DNA from: JAHEJB01 sp041748175
GTDB taxonomy: Bacteria; Bacteroidota; Rhodothermia; Rhodothermales; Rubricoccaceae
Length of the DNA: 6,513 nucleotides
Assembly (NCBI GenBank): GCA_041748175.1
Contig: JBGTDU010000107.1
Coordinates: 1-6,513, forward strand
Direction of reading: 5' to 3'
Shown here piece by piece: positions 1 through 5,548 of the stretch; within the stretch, counting starts at the first letter, position 1; each line of letters starts with the position of its first letter. Position numbers and translations under genes: made by a program. Under the pieces are notes generated by a model. That model worked only from the letters and a program-made list of their open reading frames with translations. It searched no databases and was not told the origin of the DNA.

Positions 1-300
1 CAGGGGGCTCGCCGCAAATACGCCCCTGATTATGGACCGGGCGTATGAAGGCGACGAAACGCGGCAATTGGCCCTAGAGCTGGGGTTCAGGCCCGTGGTA
101 CCACCCAAACAGAACCGCCTCACCCCGTGGCAGTACGACCGTGCGATGTATCGCCGCCGCAACGAGATTGAGCGCCTGTTCCGCCGACTCAAGGGGTTCG
201 GGCGAATCTTCTCTCGTTTTGATAAGCTCGACGTCATGTTCCTAGCCTTTACAAACTTCGCCCTGATCGTCGAAGCACTCCATTAGTGTTAACGGACCCT
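1..300 (+). mobile_element. Right end of an IS5-family insertion sequence
   Basis: The transposase stop codon is followed after a base or two by TGTTAACGGACCC (287-299), which looks like a right terminal inverted repeat; elements of this group often end just past the transposase stop. It runs into CTAG (299-302), a plausible TA-centred target of the YTAR/CTAG type used by IS5 relatives. The left end is outside the window, so neither the matching repeat nor the target duplication can be checked. The exact boundary is inferred. Confidence 0.6.
2..286 (+). CDS. IS5-family transposase, C-terminal part (cut by window start)
   Basis: This is the last 94 residues of a DDE transposase, read in frame from base 2 to the TAG at 284-286; its N-terminus lies outside the window. 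The visible part has the second-half signature of IS5/IS427-like transposases. Asp12 in the LIMDRAYEGD segment fits the middle catalytic Asp. It is followed by a VVPPKQNR segment, then YRRRNEIERLFRRLKGF, in which Glu57 fits the catalytic Glu of the R-x-x-I-E-R-x-F motif. The end, FLAFTNFALIVEAL, is typical of the family C-terminus. Such enzymes cut and rejoin the ends of their own element. No stop or frameshift interrupts the visible part, so it could belong to an intact element. The next bases form a probable terminal repeat. Family assignment is firm; the subgroup is inferred. Confidence 0.9.
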   Translation, partial: RGLAANTPLIMDRAYEGDETRQLALELGFRPVVPPKQNRLTPWQYDRAMYRRRNEIERLFRRLKGFGRIFSRFDKLDVMFLAFTNFALIVEALH

Positions 301-302
301 AG

Positions 303-338
303 ATCCTTCGACCCGCTGTGCTCGCTCAGGATGACAGT
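303..338 (+). repeat. Dispersed intergenic repeat, first arm
   Basis: The segment runs from GATCCTTCGACCC through GCTCGCTCAGGATGACAG. The pattern CCTTCGAC...GCTCGCTCAGGATGACA is a common type of dispersed intergenic repeat in environmental bacterial genomes, usually found with an inverted partner starting TGTCATTCTGAG. Such a partner lies at 490-516. It begins within a few bases of the probable insertion-sequence end. Its function is unknown. Confidence 0.55.
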
Positions 339-489
339 CTTTGCGCGTCAGTTCGCCTCCAACCAGTTTGCGCCAAGAGTAGCTCCCCTCCTCTTCCTGG
401 ACAAGGCAACGCACGGAGTCGCGGCGGAGGGATCTGCCAAACGATCCACGCCGGGGCAGGCGAAAAGGGCGTCTACCCAAATCCTCAAC

Positions 490-516
490 GTGTCATTCTG
501 AGGAGTCCGAAGGGAA
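490..516 (-). repeat. Dispersed intergenic repeat, inverted partner
   Basis: GTGTCATTCTGAGGAGTCCGAAGG reads, on the minus strand, CCTTCGGAC...TCCTCAGAATGACAC. This matches the arm at 303-338: CTCAGAATGACA against CTCAGGATGACA (11 of 12), plus CCTTCG-AC. The two face each other about 150 bp apart and could delimit one mobile or structured repeat unit, but the intervening sequence shows no clear fold or gene. Confidence 0.5.
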
Positions 517-792
517 GACGAAGAGACACCCGTGAGGAGAGCGAGGGAGGCTGGAGCGAAAGGACGATGCATCGAGGCGAGCCCAAGTGTGAGAGGAGGC
601 GAACGGCTTGTAGGTATGCCTAGCGACCCAAGCACAGCGACCCCGCGCACGGGACTCGTGGATTGCAACCAGAGCGCGATGGCCGGGTTCGCTGCAGCAC
701 TTAGTTCTGCCTTCGGCGTTGGTGGAAGCAGCTTCGCTCATGCACGGATGATGAACCTGATGACGGCCGGGTCGCAAGACAAGTCGCGGGGT

Positions 793-921
793 CGATGCCA
801 CTTTGAGCAAGCCCGGGCCCCACTGCTCGTCCTCGAAGTAGAAATAGCATTGCGTCACGAAAACCATTCTGTTGTGCTGATCCAAGCGCACGCGAAAGCA
901 GCAGCGCCGACCGCGAGCTCC
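793..921 (-). pseudogene. Possible remnant of a larger protein gene
   Basis: On the minus strand this segment reads as RMVFVTQCYFYFEDEQWGPG followed by LLKVAS. The pattern YFYxxDxxWGPxxLKVxS resembles, from memory, a conserved segment of large uncharacterised proteins in which it is followed by Y-x-P-x-x-x-K-x-C-L-N-G-H-E-W. That continuation is absent here in any frame; the reading frame runs into unrelated low-complexity sequence. The open frame continues to a stop at 493 but is not family-like. No ribosome binding site is seen before the only ATG (889-891). I read it as a fragment left by deletion. The family link is by memory only and may be coincidence. Confidence 0.3.
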
Positions 922-931
922 TGATTCCGAA

Positions 932-1402
932 CTATTGCGTCGTGCATACCACGCCTACCACGAGAGAAATGACTACGCCGCCGGCCACGAAGGGTGCTGT
1001 GACTACCGTACATGTTGTCTCGGCCTCGCGGGCGGCAGGTGGAACGCCGCCGTCTGTGGGTCCGCCGCCGTCGGCGGCTTGCGTAAGGCTCGGTGGGTGG
1101 ACCTCGCCGCAACCACAGCCACGCAGGTCGGCCTTGGCTACCTTCTCCATAGTAATCAAGACATCGGCATCGCTGCGGACCTTTACTAGGAACATGTCCT
1201 CATGCTTCTTGACGGCGATGATCTGGTCCGCGGGGACGAGGAGCTTGAAGTCGCCCATCTGGGCAAGGCCTATCATACCGTCGGGTGCCGGTGACGCAAG
1301 GCCCCCCAACCAATTGGTCACGCCCTGCTTGATGAGCGCTTTGGCCGACAAGGTGGTCTGGGCGGAACAGGCGGCTTTTAACTCGGAAATGGTATCTTTC
1401 AT
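932..1402 (-). CDS. Unrecognised 156-residue protein with hydrophobic C-terminal tail
   Basis: I do not recognise this family. The start is well supported: AGGAG lies 9 nt before the ATG. Residues 1-95 look like a small soluble domain with alternating charged and hydrophobic segments (e.g. DFKLLVPADQIIAVKKHEDM at 51-70). A Cys-rich turn GCGCGE (95-100) and a Gly/Pro/Ala-rich linker (102-126) follow. Residues 131-153 then form a hydrophobic segment of about 21 residues, starting and ending with Cys, and only three residues (TTQ) follow. This layout suits a C-terminally anchored membrane protein facing the cytoplasm; a secreted or processed peptide end after Gly-Gly (141-142) is a weaker alternative. 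There are five Cys: 12, 96, 98, 131 and 153. It stands alone, transcribed in the same direction as the DinB-type gene and polA. Function is unknown. Confidence 0.75.
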   Translation of the reverse strand: MKDTISELKAACSAQTTLSAKALIKQGVTNWLGGLASPAPDGMIGLAQMGDFKLLVPADQIIAVKKHEDMFLVKVRSDADVLITMEKVAKADLRGCGCGEVHPPSLTQAADGGGPTDGGVPPAAREAETTCTVVTAPFVAGGVVISLVVGVVCTTQ

Positions 1403-1676
1403 GGGTCTAAACTCCTTTTTTTGGTTTATTCGCCACAGACACTATCGGGTCAGCGGCGCTCTTGCGGTCTCAATGGGTTGGTGCTCGGCTTCGGAATTCA
1501 GGGAGACGATGCGTCGAGTCTGTGGTGTTTTCTTCGATCGGCCACGCGATGACTTTTTGGGGGCAAAACTTCTGATTATCTGTCACCGTGACGCCAACAC
1601 GCAAAACAACATACGGCAAAAGGCATGATAGCGCGGCGAAAAACGGAGTTTTGTTGCGACATGCGATGAATGGAAG
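1403..1676. other. Intergenic region upstream of the 156-residue protein
   Basis: No gene is seen. Positions about 1565-1676 show collinear similarity to the sequence just after the true polA stop (see the direct-repeat entries). Positions 1403-1565 should hold the promoter of the minus-strand gene ending at 932, but no -35/-10 pair with proper spacing is convincing. An imperfect palindrome lies around 1551-1571 (GACTTTTTG ... CAAAACTTC). Confidence 0.5.
1412..1416 (-). promoter_or_regulatory. Strong ribosome binding site for the 156-residue protein
   Basis: The minus strand reads AAAAAGGAGTTTAGACCCATG. AGGAG with 9 nt to the ATG, preceded by a run of A, is the clearest Shine-Dalgarno sequence in the window and fixes the start at 1402. 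Confidence 0.75.
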
Positions 1677-1800
1677 TTAATGCGCATCCAGCCAGTTATC
1701 CGCAACGCCTAGCCCAATTTCAATAGGCACATTGAGCGGCAGCGCGGCCTTCATCTCCTCGGAGACGAGCGCGTTCATCGTGTCGATGTCGTCGCCGAGG
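1565..1800 (-). repeat. Degenerate direct repeat of the polA 3' end and its downstream sequence
   Basis: This block matches 2365-2600 in the same orientation. The coding part, 1680-1796 against 2481-2597, has 101 of 117 identical bases with no gaps, including a 30-base identical run (1741-1770). Past the stop codon similarity falls to roughly 60-70% but stays in register with about one gap: GATGAAT near the stop, then TTTTGC, GTTGTT, GCGTC and CAG.AGTTT on the minus strand. Together the two copies flank the DinB-type gene. Confidence 0.8.
1677..1800 (-). pseudogene. Broken copy of the last 39 codons of polA
   Basis: On the minus strand this encodes residues equivalent to 903-941 of the neighbouring DNA polymerase I, ending LGVADNWLDAH with a TAA stop where the intact gene has TGA. 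By eye 32 of 39 residues are identical. In the terminal 30 codons only two residues differ (Asn for Asp, Leu for Val), while six more codons differ silently. That pattern implies the copy diverged while still under selection as part of a functional gene, so it is not simply a recent duplication. No polymerase sequence is seen upstream of codon 903; the fragment begins about 20 bp after the stop of the DinB-type gene. The piece contains no catalytic residue, has no start of its own, and cannot be functional as a polymerase. Confidence 0.85.
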
Positions 1801-1818
1801 TCTGTAATCATCTGAACT

Positions 1819-2310
1819 TTAGTGAGTTTCACCCGTGTCGTCAGCGGACGGGCCATAGATCGCGGGGACCCGGCTACCCATCGGGCGAAGGTAGGTGCTG
1901 AGCTGGCCACGGTGATGGATTGCGTCGAGGAACATCATCCAAGCGAGCTGTTGGCATGGCGCTTCCATTACCAGGTGCTCTCCGGCGAAGAACTGCCCTT
2001 GGGCATTCCACCGGCCCTCATCCATAGTGTCGAGCCCACTCATGACCTGGCCGAAAGACTCATCAAACTGCGAAACTGCGGCCTTGACCGACTCGAACGG
2101 AACCTGGTTGCGGTGATGAATGGCACCATCGTCTAGCAACTCGACCAGGTCGAGGTTGTGACCAATCAAATGCTCAATCAGCGCCCGGGCGGTCCGAGCC
2201 TTTGGGTCGGCCTGATAGTCGAGACCCTCCTCTGGTACGGCGGAGATAACATTGGCAAAAAGACCTCGCTCATGGGCGAGGAATCCATTCAAGAAAGCGG
2301 GCGTGCTCAT
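1819..2310 (-). CDS. DinB/YfiT-superfamily protein (four-helix bundle, putative metal-binding)
   Basis: This 163-residue protein is a typical length for the DinB superfamily, which is unrelated to DNA polymerase IV despite the name. The N-terminal helix (FLNGFLAHERGLFANVIS, 6-23) is followed by ARALIEHLIGHNLDLVELL (41-59) with His47 and His51, a family position for the first metal ligand. A third helix spans about 72-93, and the signature C-terminal helix is FLDAIHHRGQLSTYLRPMG (127-145), with His132 and His133 before the RGQ. In many relatives a His stands four residues before this His; here it is Asp129, so one ligand may be replaced. The end, SRVPAIYGPSADD, is also typical. Members include thiol-dependent transferases and hydrolases acting on small molecules or bacillithiol/mycothiol adducts; the substrate here is unknown. 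The gene lies 167 nt after polA on the same strand and between two copies of the polA 3' end. AGAGGA precedes the ATG by 4 nt. Confidence 0.88.
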   Translation of the reverse strand: MSTPAFLNGFLAHERGLFANVISAVPEEGLDYQADPKARTARALIEHLIGHNLDLVELLDDGAIHHRNQVPFESVKAAVSQFDESFGQVMSGLDTMDEGRWNAQGQFFAGEHLVMEAPCQQLAWMMFLDAIHHRGQLSTYLRPMGSRVPAIYGPSADDTGETH

Positions 2311-2314
2311 TTTG

Positions 2315-2320
2315 TCCTCT
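2315..2320 (-). promoter_or_regulatory. Ribosome binding site of the DinB-type gene
   Basis: The minus strand reads AAGAGGACAAAATG. AGAGGA with a short 4-nt spacer supports the ATG at 2310 as the start. Confidence 0.55.
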
Positions 2321-2364
2321 TGGATCGCTGGTGAGTGCTGTGACCGAATAGTGTGTTACTTGCT

Positions 2365-2600
2365 TCCAAACTACTGCTTCTGCGTCCAGGCGACGCATAA
2401 CGCGAAGAACAACCTGACGCAAAACGCACGAGGGCTGTGAGGTGCGGCACATTACAACTGCCTCGGATGAATCGTCATCAATGCGCATCCAGCCAGTTAT
2501 CCGCCACGCCGACCCCGATCTCTATCGGCACATCGAGCGGTAGCGCGGCCTTCATCTCCTCGGAGACGAGCAACTTCATCGTCTCAATTTCGTCGTCGGC
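2365..2600 (-). repeat. Intact copy of the duplicated polA 3' end plus downstream sequence
   Basis: This is the counterpart of 1565-1800. It includes codons 903-941 of the intact polA, its TGA stop (2478-2480) and about 110 bp of downstream sequence. The similarity stops shortly before the DinB-type gene, so the unit between the two copies is essentially that gene with its leader. Confidence 0.8.
2381..2427 (-). repeat. Hairpin and paired 12-bp direct repeats downstream of polA
   Basis: TGCGTC (2381-2386) and GACGCA (2392-2397) form a perfect 6-bp stem with a 5-nt loop. The second arm also starts GACGCATAACGC (2392-2403), which recurs as GACGCAAAACGC at 2416-2427 (11 of 12 identical, 24 bp start to start). 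No run of T follows the hairpin on the minus strand, so it is not a standard intrinsic terminator for polA. A related palindrome, GTCAC-C-GTGAC, sits at the matching place in the degenerate copy (1582-1592). Confidence 0.5.
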
Positions 2601-5303
2601 GACTTCGAACACAAGTTCGTCGTGGACCTGCAAGATCATGCGGCTTTTCAAACCCTCCTCGGCCAGGCGGCAGTGGATGTTCACCATCGCCAGTTTGATC
2701 ATATCCGCCTGCGTGCCCTGGATCGGCATGTTCACGGCCACGCGTTCTGCTCCTGCGCGCAGGTTGTGGTTGCTGCTTTTCAATGCCGGAAGCCAGCGCT
2801 TTCGCCCCATCAACGTTTCTCCATATCCATTCTCCCGTGCCGATTCCACGAGTTGATGGAGGAAGCGCGGCACGTCGGGGTAGGAGGCATAGTACTGGTC
2901 GATGAGCGCCTGGGCTTCGCTGCGCCCGATGCGCATCCGCTGAGCCAGCCCAAATGCCGAGATGCCATACGGGATGCCGTAATTCACCTGCTTGACGTTG
3001 TTTCGCATTTCCCGCGTCACGTCTTCGAGCGGGACATCGAACACCTTGGCAGCCGTGGCGGAGTGAATGTCTAACCCATCTTTGAAGGCACTCACTAACC
3101 CTTTGTCGCCGCTCATGTGCGCGAGGATGCGCAGCTCGATCTGCGCATAGTCGGCGGAAAGAATCTTGAACCCGTCCTCCGCAATAAACGCCCGGCGGAT
3201 CTCCCGGCCCTCGTCCGAGCGGATCGGGATGTTCTGGAGGTTCGGGTTGTTGGAGGAAAGCCGACCGGTGGCTGCGACGGTCTGATTGAAATCGGTGTGC
3301 ACGCGGCCCGTTTCGGGGTGGATCAGCTCGGGCAGCGCGTCGACGTACGTGCTCTTGAGCTTCGAGAACTTCCGCCAGTCGAGTATGAGGCGCGGGAGTT
3401 CGTGCTCGGCGGCAAGGATGTTCATCACCCGCTCGTTCGTGCTTGCCTGCCCACCAGACGTTTTCTCAACGGGCTCCAGGCCAAGTCCACCCGCATCCTT
3501 TGGGCCAAACATGATGTCTCCGATCTGCTTCGGCGACCCAATGTTGAATTCAACGCCCGCCGCCTTGTAGACCTCTTTCTCAAGTCGGTCGATCTGTTTG
3601 GCGAACTCTACGCTGATGGTTTCGAGCATCTCCCGGTCAATCTTCACGCCCGCCATCTCCATGTCAGTGAGCACGTGGATGAGCGGAAACTCGATGTCCT
3701 CGGCGATGCTCGCCAGCCCATCGTCCTCCAGCTTTTTGCGGAGGATGGGAACGAGGCGCAACGTGATGTCGGCGTCCTCGCAAGCGTAGGGCCCGGCTTT
3801 CTCGATGGGCACGTCCCGCATCGTGATCTGATCCTTGCCCGTTCCAATCAGATCCGAAATCGGCTGTGACGTGTAGTTGAGAAGCTCTTTCGCGACGTCG
3901 TCCATCTTGTGGCCAGCGTCCGCGTCGACGAGGTAGTGTGCCACCATCGTGTCGAACAACGGCCCGCGAACCCGGAGCCCGTGCCTTGCGAGGACTGTGA
4001 TGTCGTACTTCAGGTTGTGGCCGATTTTCAGCACGGACTCATCCTCCAGTGGGCCGCGAATGGCGTCGAGGATGGCGTCGGTTTGGGTGCCGTCCGGCAT
4101 GGGCGTCGGCAGATAGGCGGCCTTGCCCTCATCGCCAGAAATTGCCACGCCGACGAGCGAGGCCATCATCTGATCCTTGGAGGTCGTCTCGGTATCAAAG
4201 CAGAACTCTGGCTGTCCCTCAATGTGTTTGGCTGCGCGCTGAAGATCGTTTGGCGACAACGCGATCATGTAAGCGACGCTGTCCAAATCCATCGCCGTCG
4301 CGATCGTAGACGATTCCTCGATTGTCGGCGCATTTGGCGACGCGGCCACCTCAACCGTCACGCCTTCTCCAGACGCGTAGGCGACCACGCGGTCACGCAG
4401 ACGCGTCCCGAACTCCAACTCATCGAACAGCAAATGGACGGCGGGCATGTTGGGCGGTGTTCTGTGGAGCGTGTGCCATTCGACGCCCACCGGCACGTCG
4501 ATCTTGATGGTCACGAGTTCCTTCGACATCCGCGCGTCGTCGGCGTGTTCGGTGAGACCTTCGCGCGCGCGCTTGGCCTTCAGGGTCGGGCCGATCTCGA
4601 GAAGTTTCTCCACCGAACCATGCTCTTGCAGCAGACTTAGCGCCGTTTTCTCGCCGATACCCGGCACTCCCGGAACATTGTCGGCGGCATCGCCCATAAG
4701 CGCCAACACGTCGATGAACTGGATGGGCTCGACGCCGAATCGCTCACGAAAAGTCTCCAGTGTTTCCATGTTGAAGCCCTCGCCTTTGTAGGCGGGGCGG
4801 AGCATGGAGACGTTTTCGCTGATGAGTTGGCGGAAGTCCTTGTCGGGTGAAACGATGACGACATCGACGCCCTCGGCCTCCGCTTTTTTCGCCAGCGTGC
4901 CGATCACGTCGTCGGCCTCCACCCCATCGACTTCGATGACCGGGATGTCCAGCGCCTCGACCATTCGCTTGATGTACGGGATGCCTTGCCGGATGCCGTC
5001 GGGCATGGGCGGACGGTGGCCTTTGTACTGCTCGTAGATGTCGTCGCGGAATGTCTTGCCCGGAGCGTCGAACACGACGGCGATGTGGTCCGGCCGCTCG
5101 TCCTCCAGCAGTTTTATCAGGCTGGCCGTGAACCCGTAAATCGCCGACGTATCCTGCCCTTTCTTGTTGATGAGCGGCCGCTGGATGAACGCGAAGTGGG
5201 CGCGGTAGGCGAGTGCCATCGCGTCGGCGAGGTAAAGGCGTTCGCGAAATGCCGATTTACCGTTCGTCGGCCTTTGATCGAAAAGGGTGACTTGGGTGGG
5301 CAT
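2478..5303 (-). CDS. polA: DNA polymerase I (5' nuclease, 3'-5' exonuclease and polymerase domains)
   Basis: This 941-residue, full-length enzyme fills gaps and removes RNA primers during replication and repair. The N-terminal 5'-nuclease (about 20-310) keeps acidic metal ligands: Asp27, Asp79, the EADD cluster (129-132), Asp154/Asp156 in SPDKDF, and GDAADNVPGVPGIGEKTA (204-221). The 3'-5' exonuclease (about 335-530) keeps all motifs: Asp370/Glu372, HNLKYD with Asp434, and YACED with Tyr506/Asp510, so proofreading is probably active, unlike in many bacterial Pol I proteins. The polymerase domain has TGRLSSNNPNLQNIP (679-693), motif A Asp718/Glu723, O helix Arg767, Lys771, Tyr775, Tyr779, and motif C His894-Asp895-Glu896. 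These polymerase positions equal E. coli numbering plus 13. Tyr775 replaces E. coli Phe762. The ATG at 5303 gives about 14 residues more than E. coli and has no clear Shine-Dalgarno sequence; the next Met (29) would cut into the nuclease fold. Confidence 0.98.
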   Translation of the reverse strand: MPTQVTLFDQRPTNGKSAFRERLYLADAMALAYRAHFAFIQRPLINKKGQDTSAIYGFTASLIKLLEDERPDHIAVVFDAPGKTFRDDIYEQYKGHRPPMPDGIRQGIPYIKRMVEALDIPVIEVDGVEADDVIGTLAKKAEAEGVDVVIVSPDKDFRQLISENVSMLRPAYKGEGFNMETLETFRERFGVEPIQFIDVLALMGDAADNVPGVPGIGEKTALSLLQEHGSVEKLLEIGPTLKAKRAREGLTEHADDARMSKELVTIKIDVPVGVEWHTLHRTPPNMPAVHLLFDELEFGTRLRDRVVAYASGEGVTVEVAASPNAPTIEESSTIATAMDLDSVAYMIALSPNDLQRAAKHIEGQPEFCFDTETTSKDQMMASLVGVAISGDEGKAAYLPTPMPDGTQTDAILDAIRGPLEDESVLKIGHNLKYDITVLARHGLRVRGPLFDTMVAHYLVDADAGHKMDDVAKELLNYTSQPISDLIGTGKDQITMRDVPIEKAGPYACEDADITLRLVPILRKKLEDDGLASIAEDIEFPLIHVLTDMEMAGVKIDREMLETISVEFAKQIDRLEKEVYKAAGVEFNIGSPKQIGDIMFGPKDAGGLGLEPVEKTSGGQASTNERVMNILAAEHELPRLILDWRKFSKLKSTYVDALPELIHPETGRVHTDFNQTVAATGRLSSNNPNLQNIPIRSDEGREIRRAFIAEDGFKILSADYAQIELRILAHMSGDKGLVSAFKDGLDIHSATAAKVFDVPLEDVTREMRNNVKQVNYGIPYGISAFGLAQRMRIGRSEAQALIDQYYASYPDVPRFLHQLVESARENGYGETLMGRKRWLPALKSSNHNLRAGAERVAVNMPIQGTQADMIKLAMVNIHCRLAEEGLKSRMILQVHDELVFEVADDEIETMKLLVSEEMKAALPLDVPIEIGVGVADNWLDAH

Positions 5304-5342
5304 GGGGAAGGGTGGTTGGCGAAGGGAAAGCTACGTACCGGG

Positions 5343-5475
5343 CACCATACAACCCCTCCCTCGACAAGGGAGGTGGCCGAGCGCAGCGAGGTCGGAGGGT
5401 CAGCCTTGGACTGGCGAACACCCCCACCCCGCCCTACGACGGGGAGCCCACTCAGCAGGGGACGGTTTGAGAAGT
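5343..5475. repeat. G/C-tract repeat element in the polA-rfbB intergenic region
   Basis: The 245-bp gap between the divergent polA and rfbB starts is mostly occupied by a structured G/C-rich segment. It opens with a perfect 7-bp stem CCTCCCT-CGACA-AGGGAGG (5355-5373). GGCCGAGCGCAGCGAGGTCGGAGGG (5375 onwards) follows, then a second stem CCCCG...CGGGG (5427-5444) inside a C-rich then G-rich stretch. This style, with a short stem at one edge and GAGCGCAGCGAGGTCGGAGGG, is common in dispersed intergenic repeats of environmental bacteria. Either promoter must lie in the remaining flanks, for example 5476-5548 for rfbB; no convincing -35/-10 pair is visible there. Confidence 0.55.
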
Positions 5476-5548
5476 CGCATGGTGACCTCTTCTTCAATCT
5501 CACGAACATGATTGGCTCCTATCTTCAATCCATTGAAATCGCAATAGC

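Larger units (their letters stand above)
287..931. other. Repeat-rich stretch with no convincing intact gene
   Basis: The reading frames present overlap one another on both strands, lack good ribosome binding sites, and give low-complexity Arg/Ser/Ala-rich proteins with no recognisable domain. The stretch contains two inverted copies of a dispersed repeat (303-338 and 490-516), a short direct repeat AGCGACCC at 622-629 and 636-643, and a possible gene remnant on the minus strand (793-921). I read it as decayed, repeat-colonised intergenic DNA next to an insertion sequence. Confidence 0.6.

Noticed and set aside
286..924. Several overlapping frames of 70-130 codons on both strands
   Set aside because: They overlap each other and the dispersed repeats, have no ribosome binding sites and give low-complexity products; only the short minus-strand segment at 793-921 looked protein-like.
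942..1628. 228-codon plus-strand frame
   Set aside because: It lies antisense to the 156-residue gene, which has a strong ribosome binding site and a sensible domain plan. The plus-strand product is Thr/Pro/Ser-rich and has no ribosome binding site.
1677..1910. A 77-codon minus-strand gene containing the polA-like end
   Set aside because: Its first half is an out-of-frame reading of the DinB-type gene; only the part from about 1800 down is polA-derived, so this is a chance fusion, not a gene.
1819..2310. DNA polymerase IV or SOS gene suggested by the DinB name
   Set aside because: The protein has the small four-helix-bundle DinB/YfiT pattern with His residues and no polymerase motifs; no LexA-type operator was seen upstream.
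2381..2397. Intrinsic terminator of polA
   Set aside because: The stem is only 6 bp and no T-run follows it on the minus strand.
1677..2600. CRISPR array or integron
   Set aside because: There are only two repeat copies, they are coding sequence in part, and no cas gene, integrase or attC-like structure is present.
3117..4640. Long plus-strand frames of 250 and 243 codons
   Set aside because: They are antisense to polA, whose motifs are complete across the whole interval; the products look like antisense translation of a GC-rich gene.
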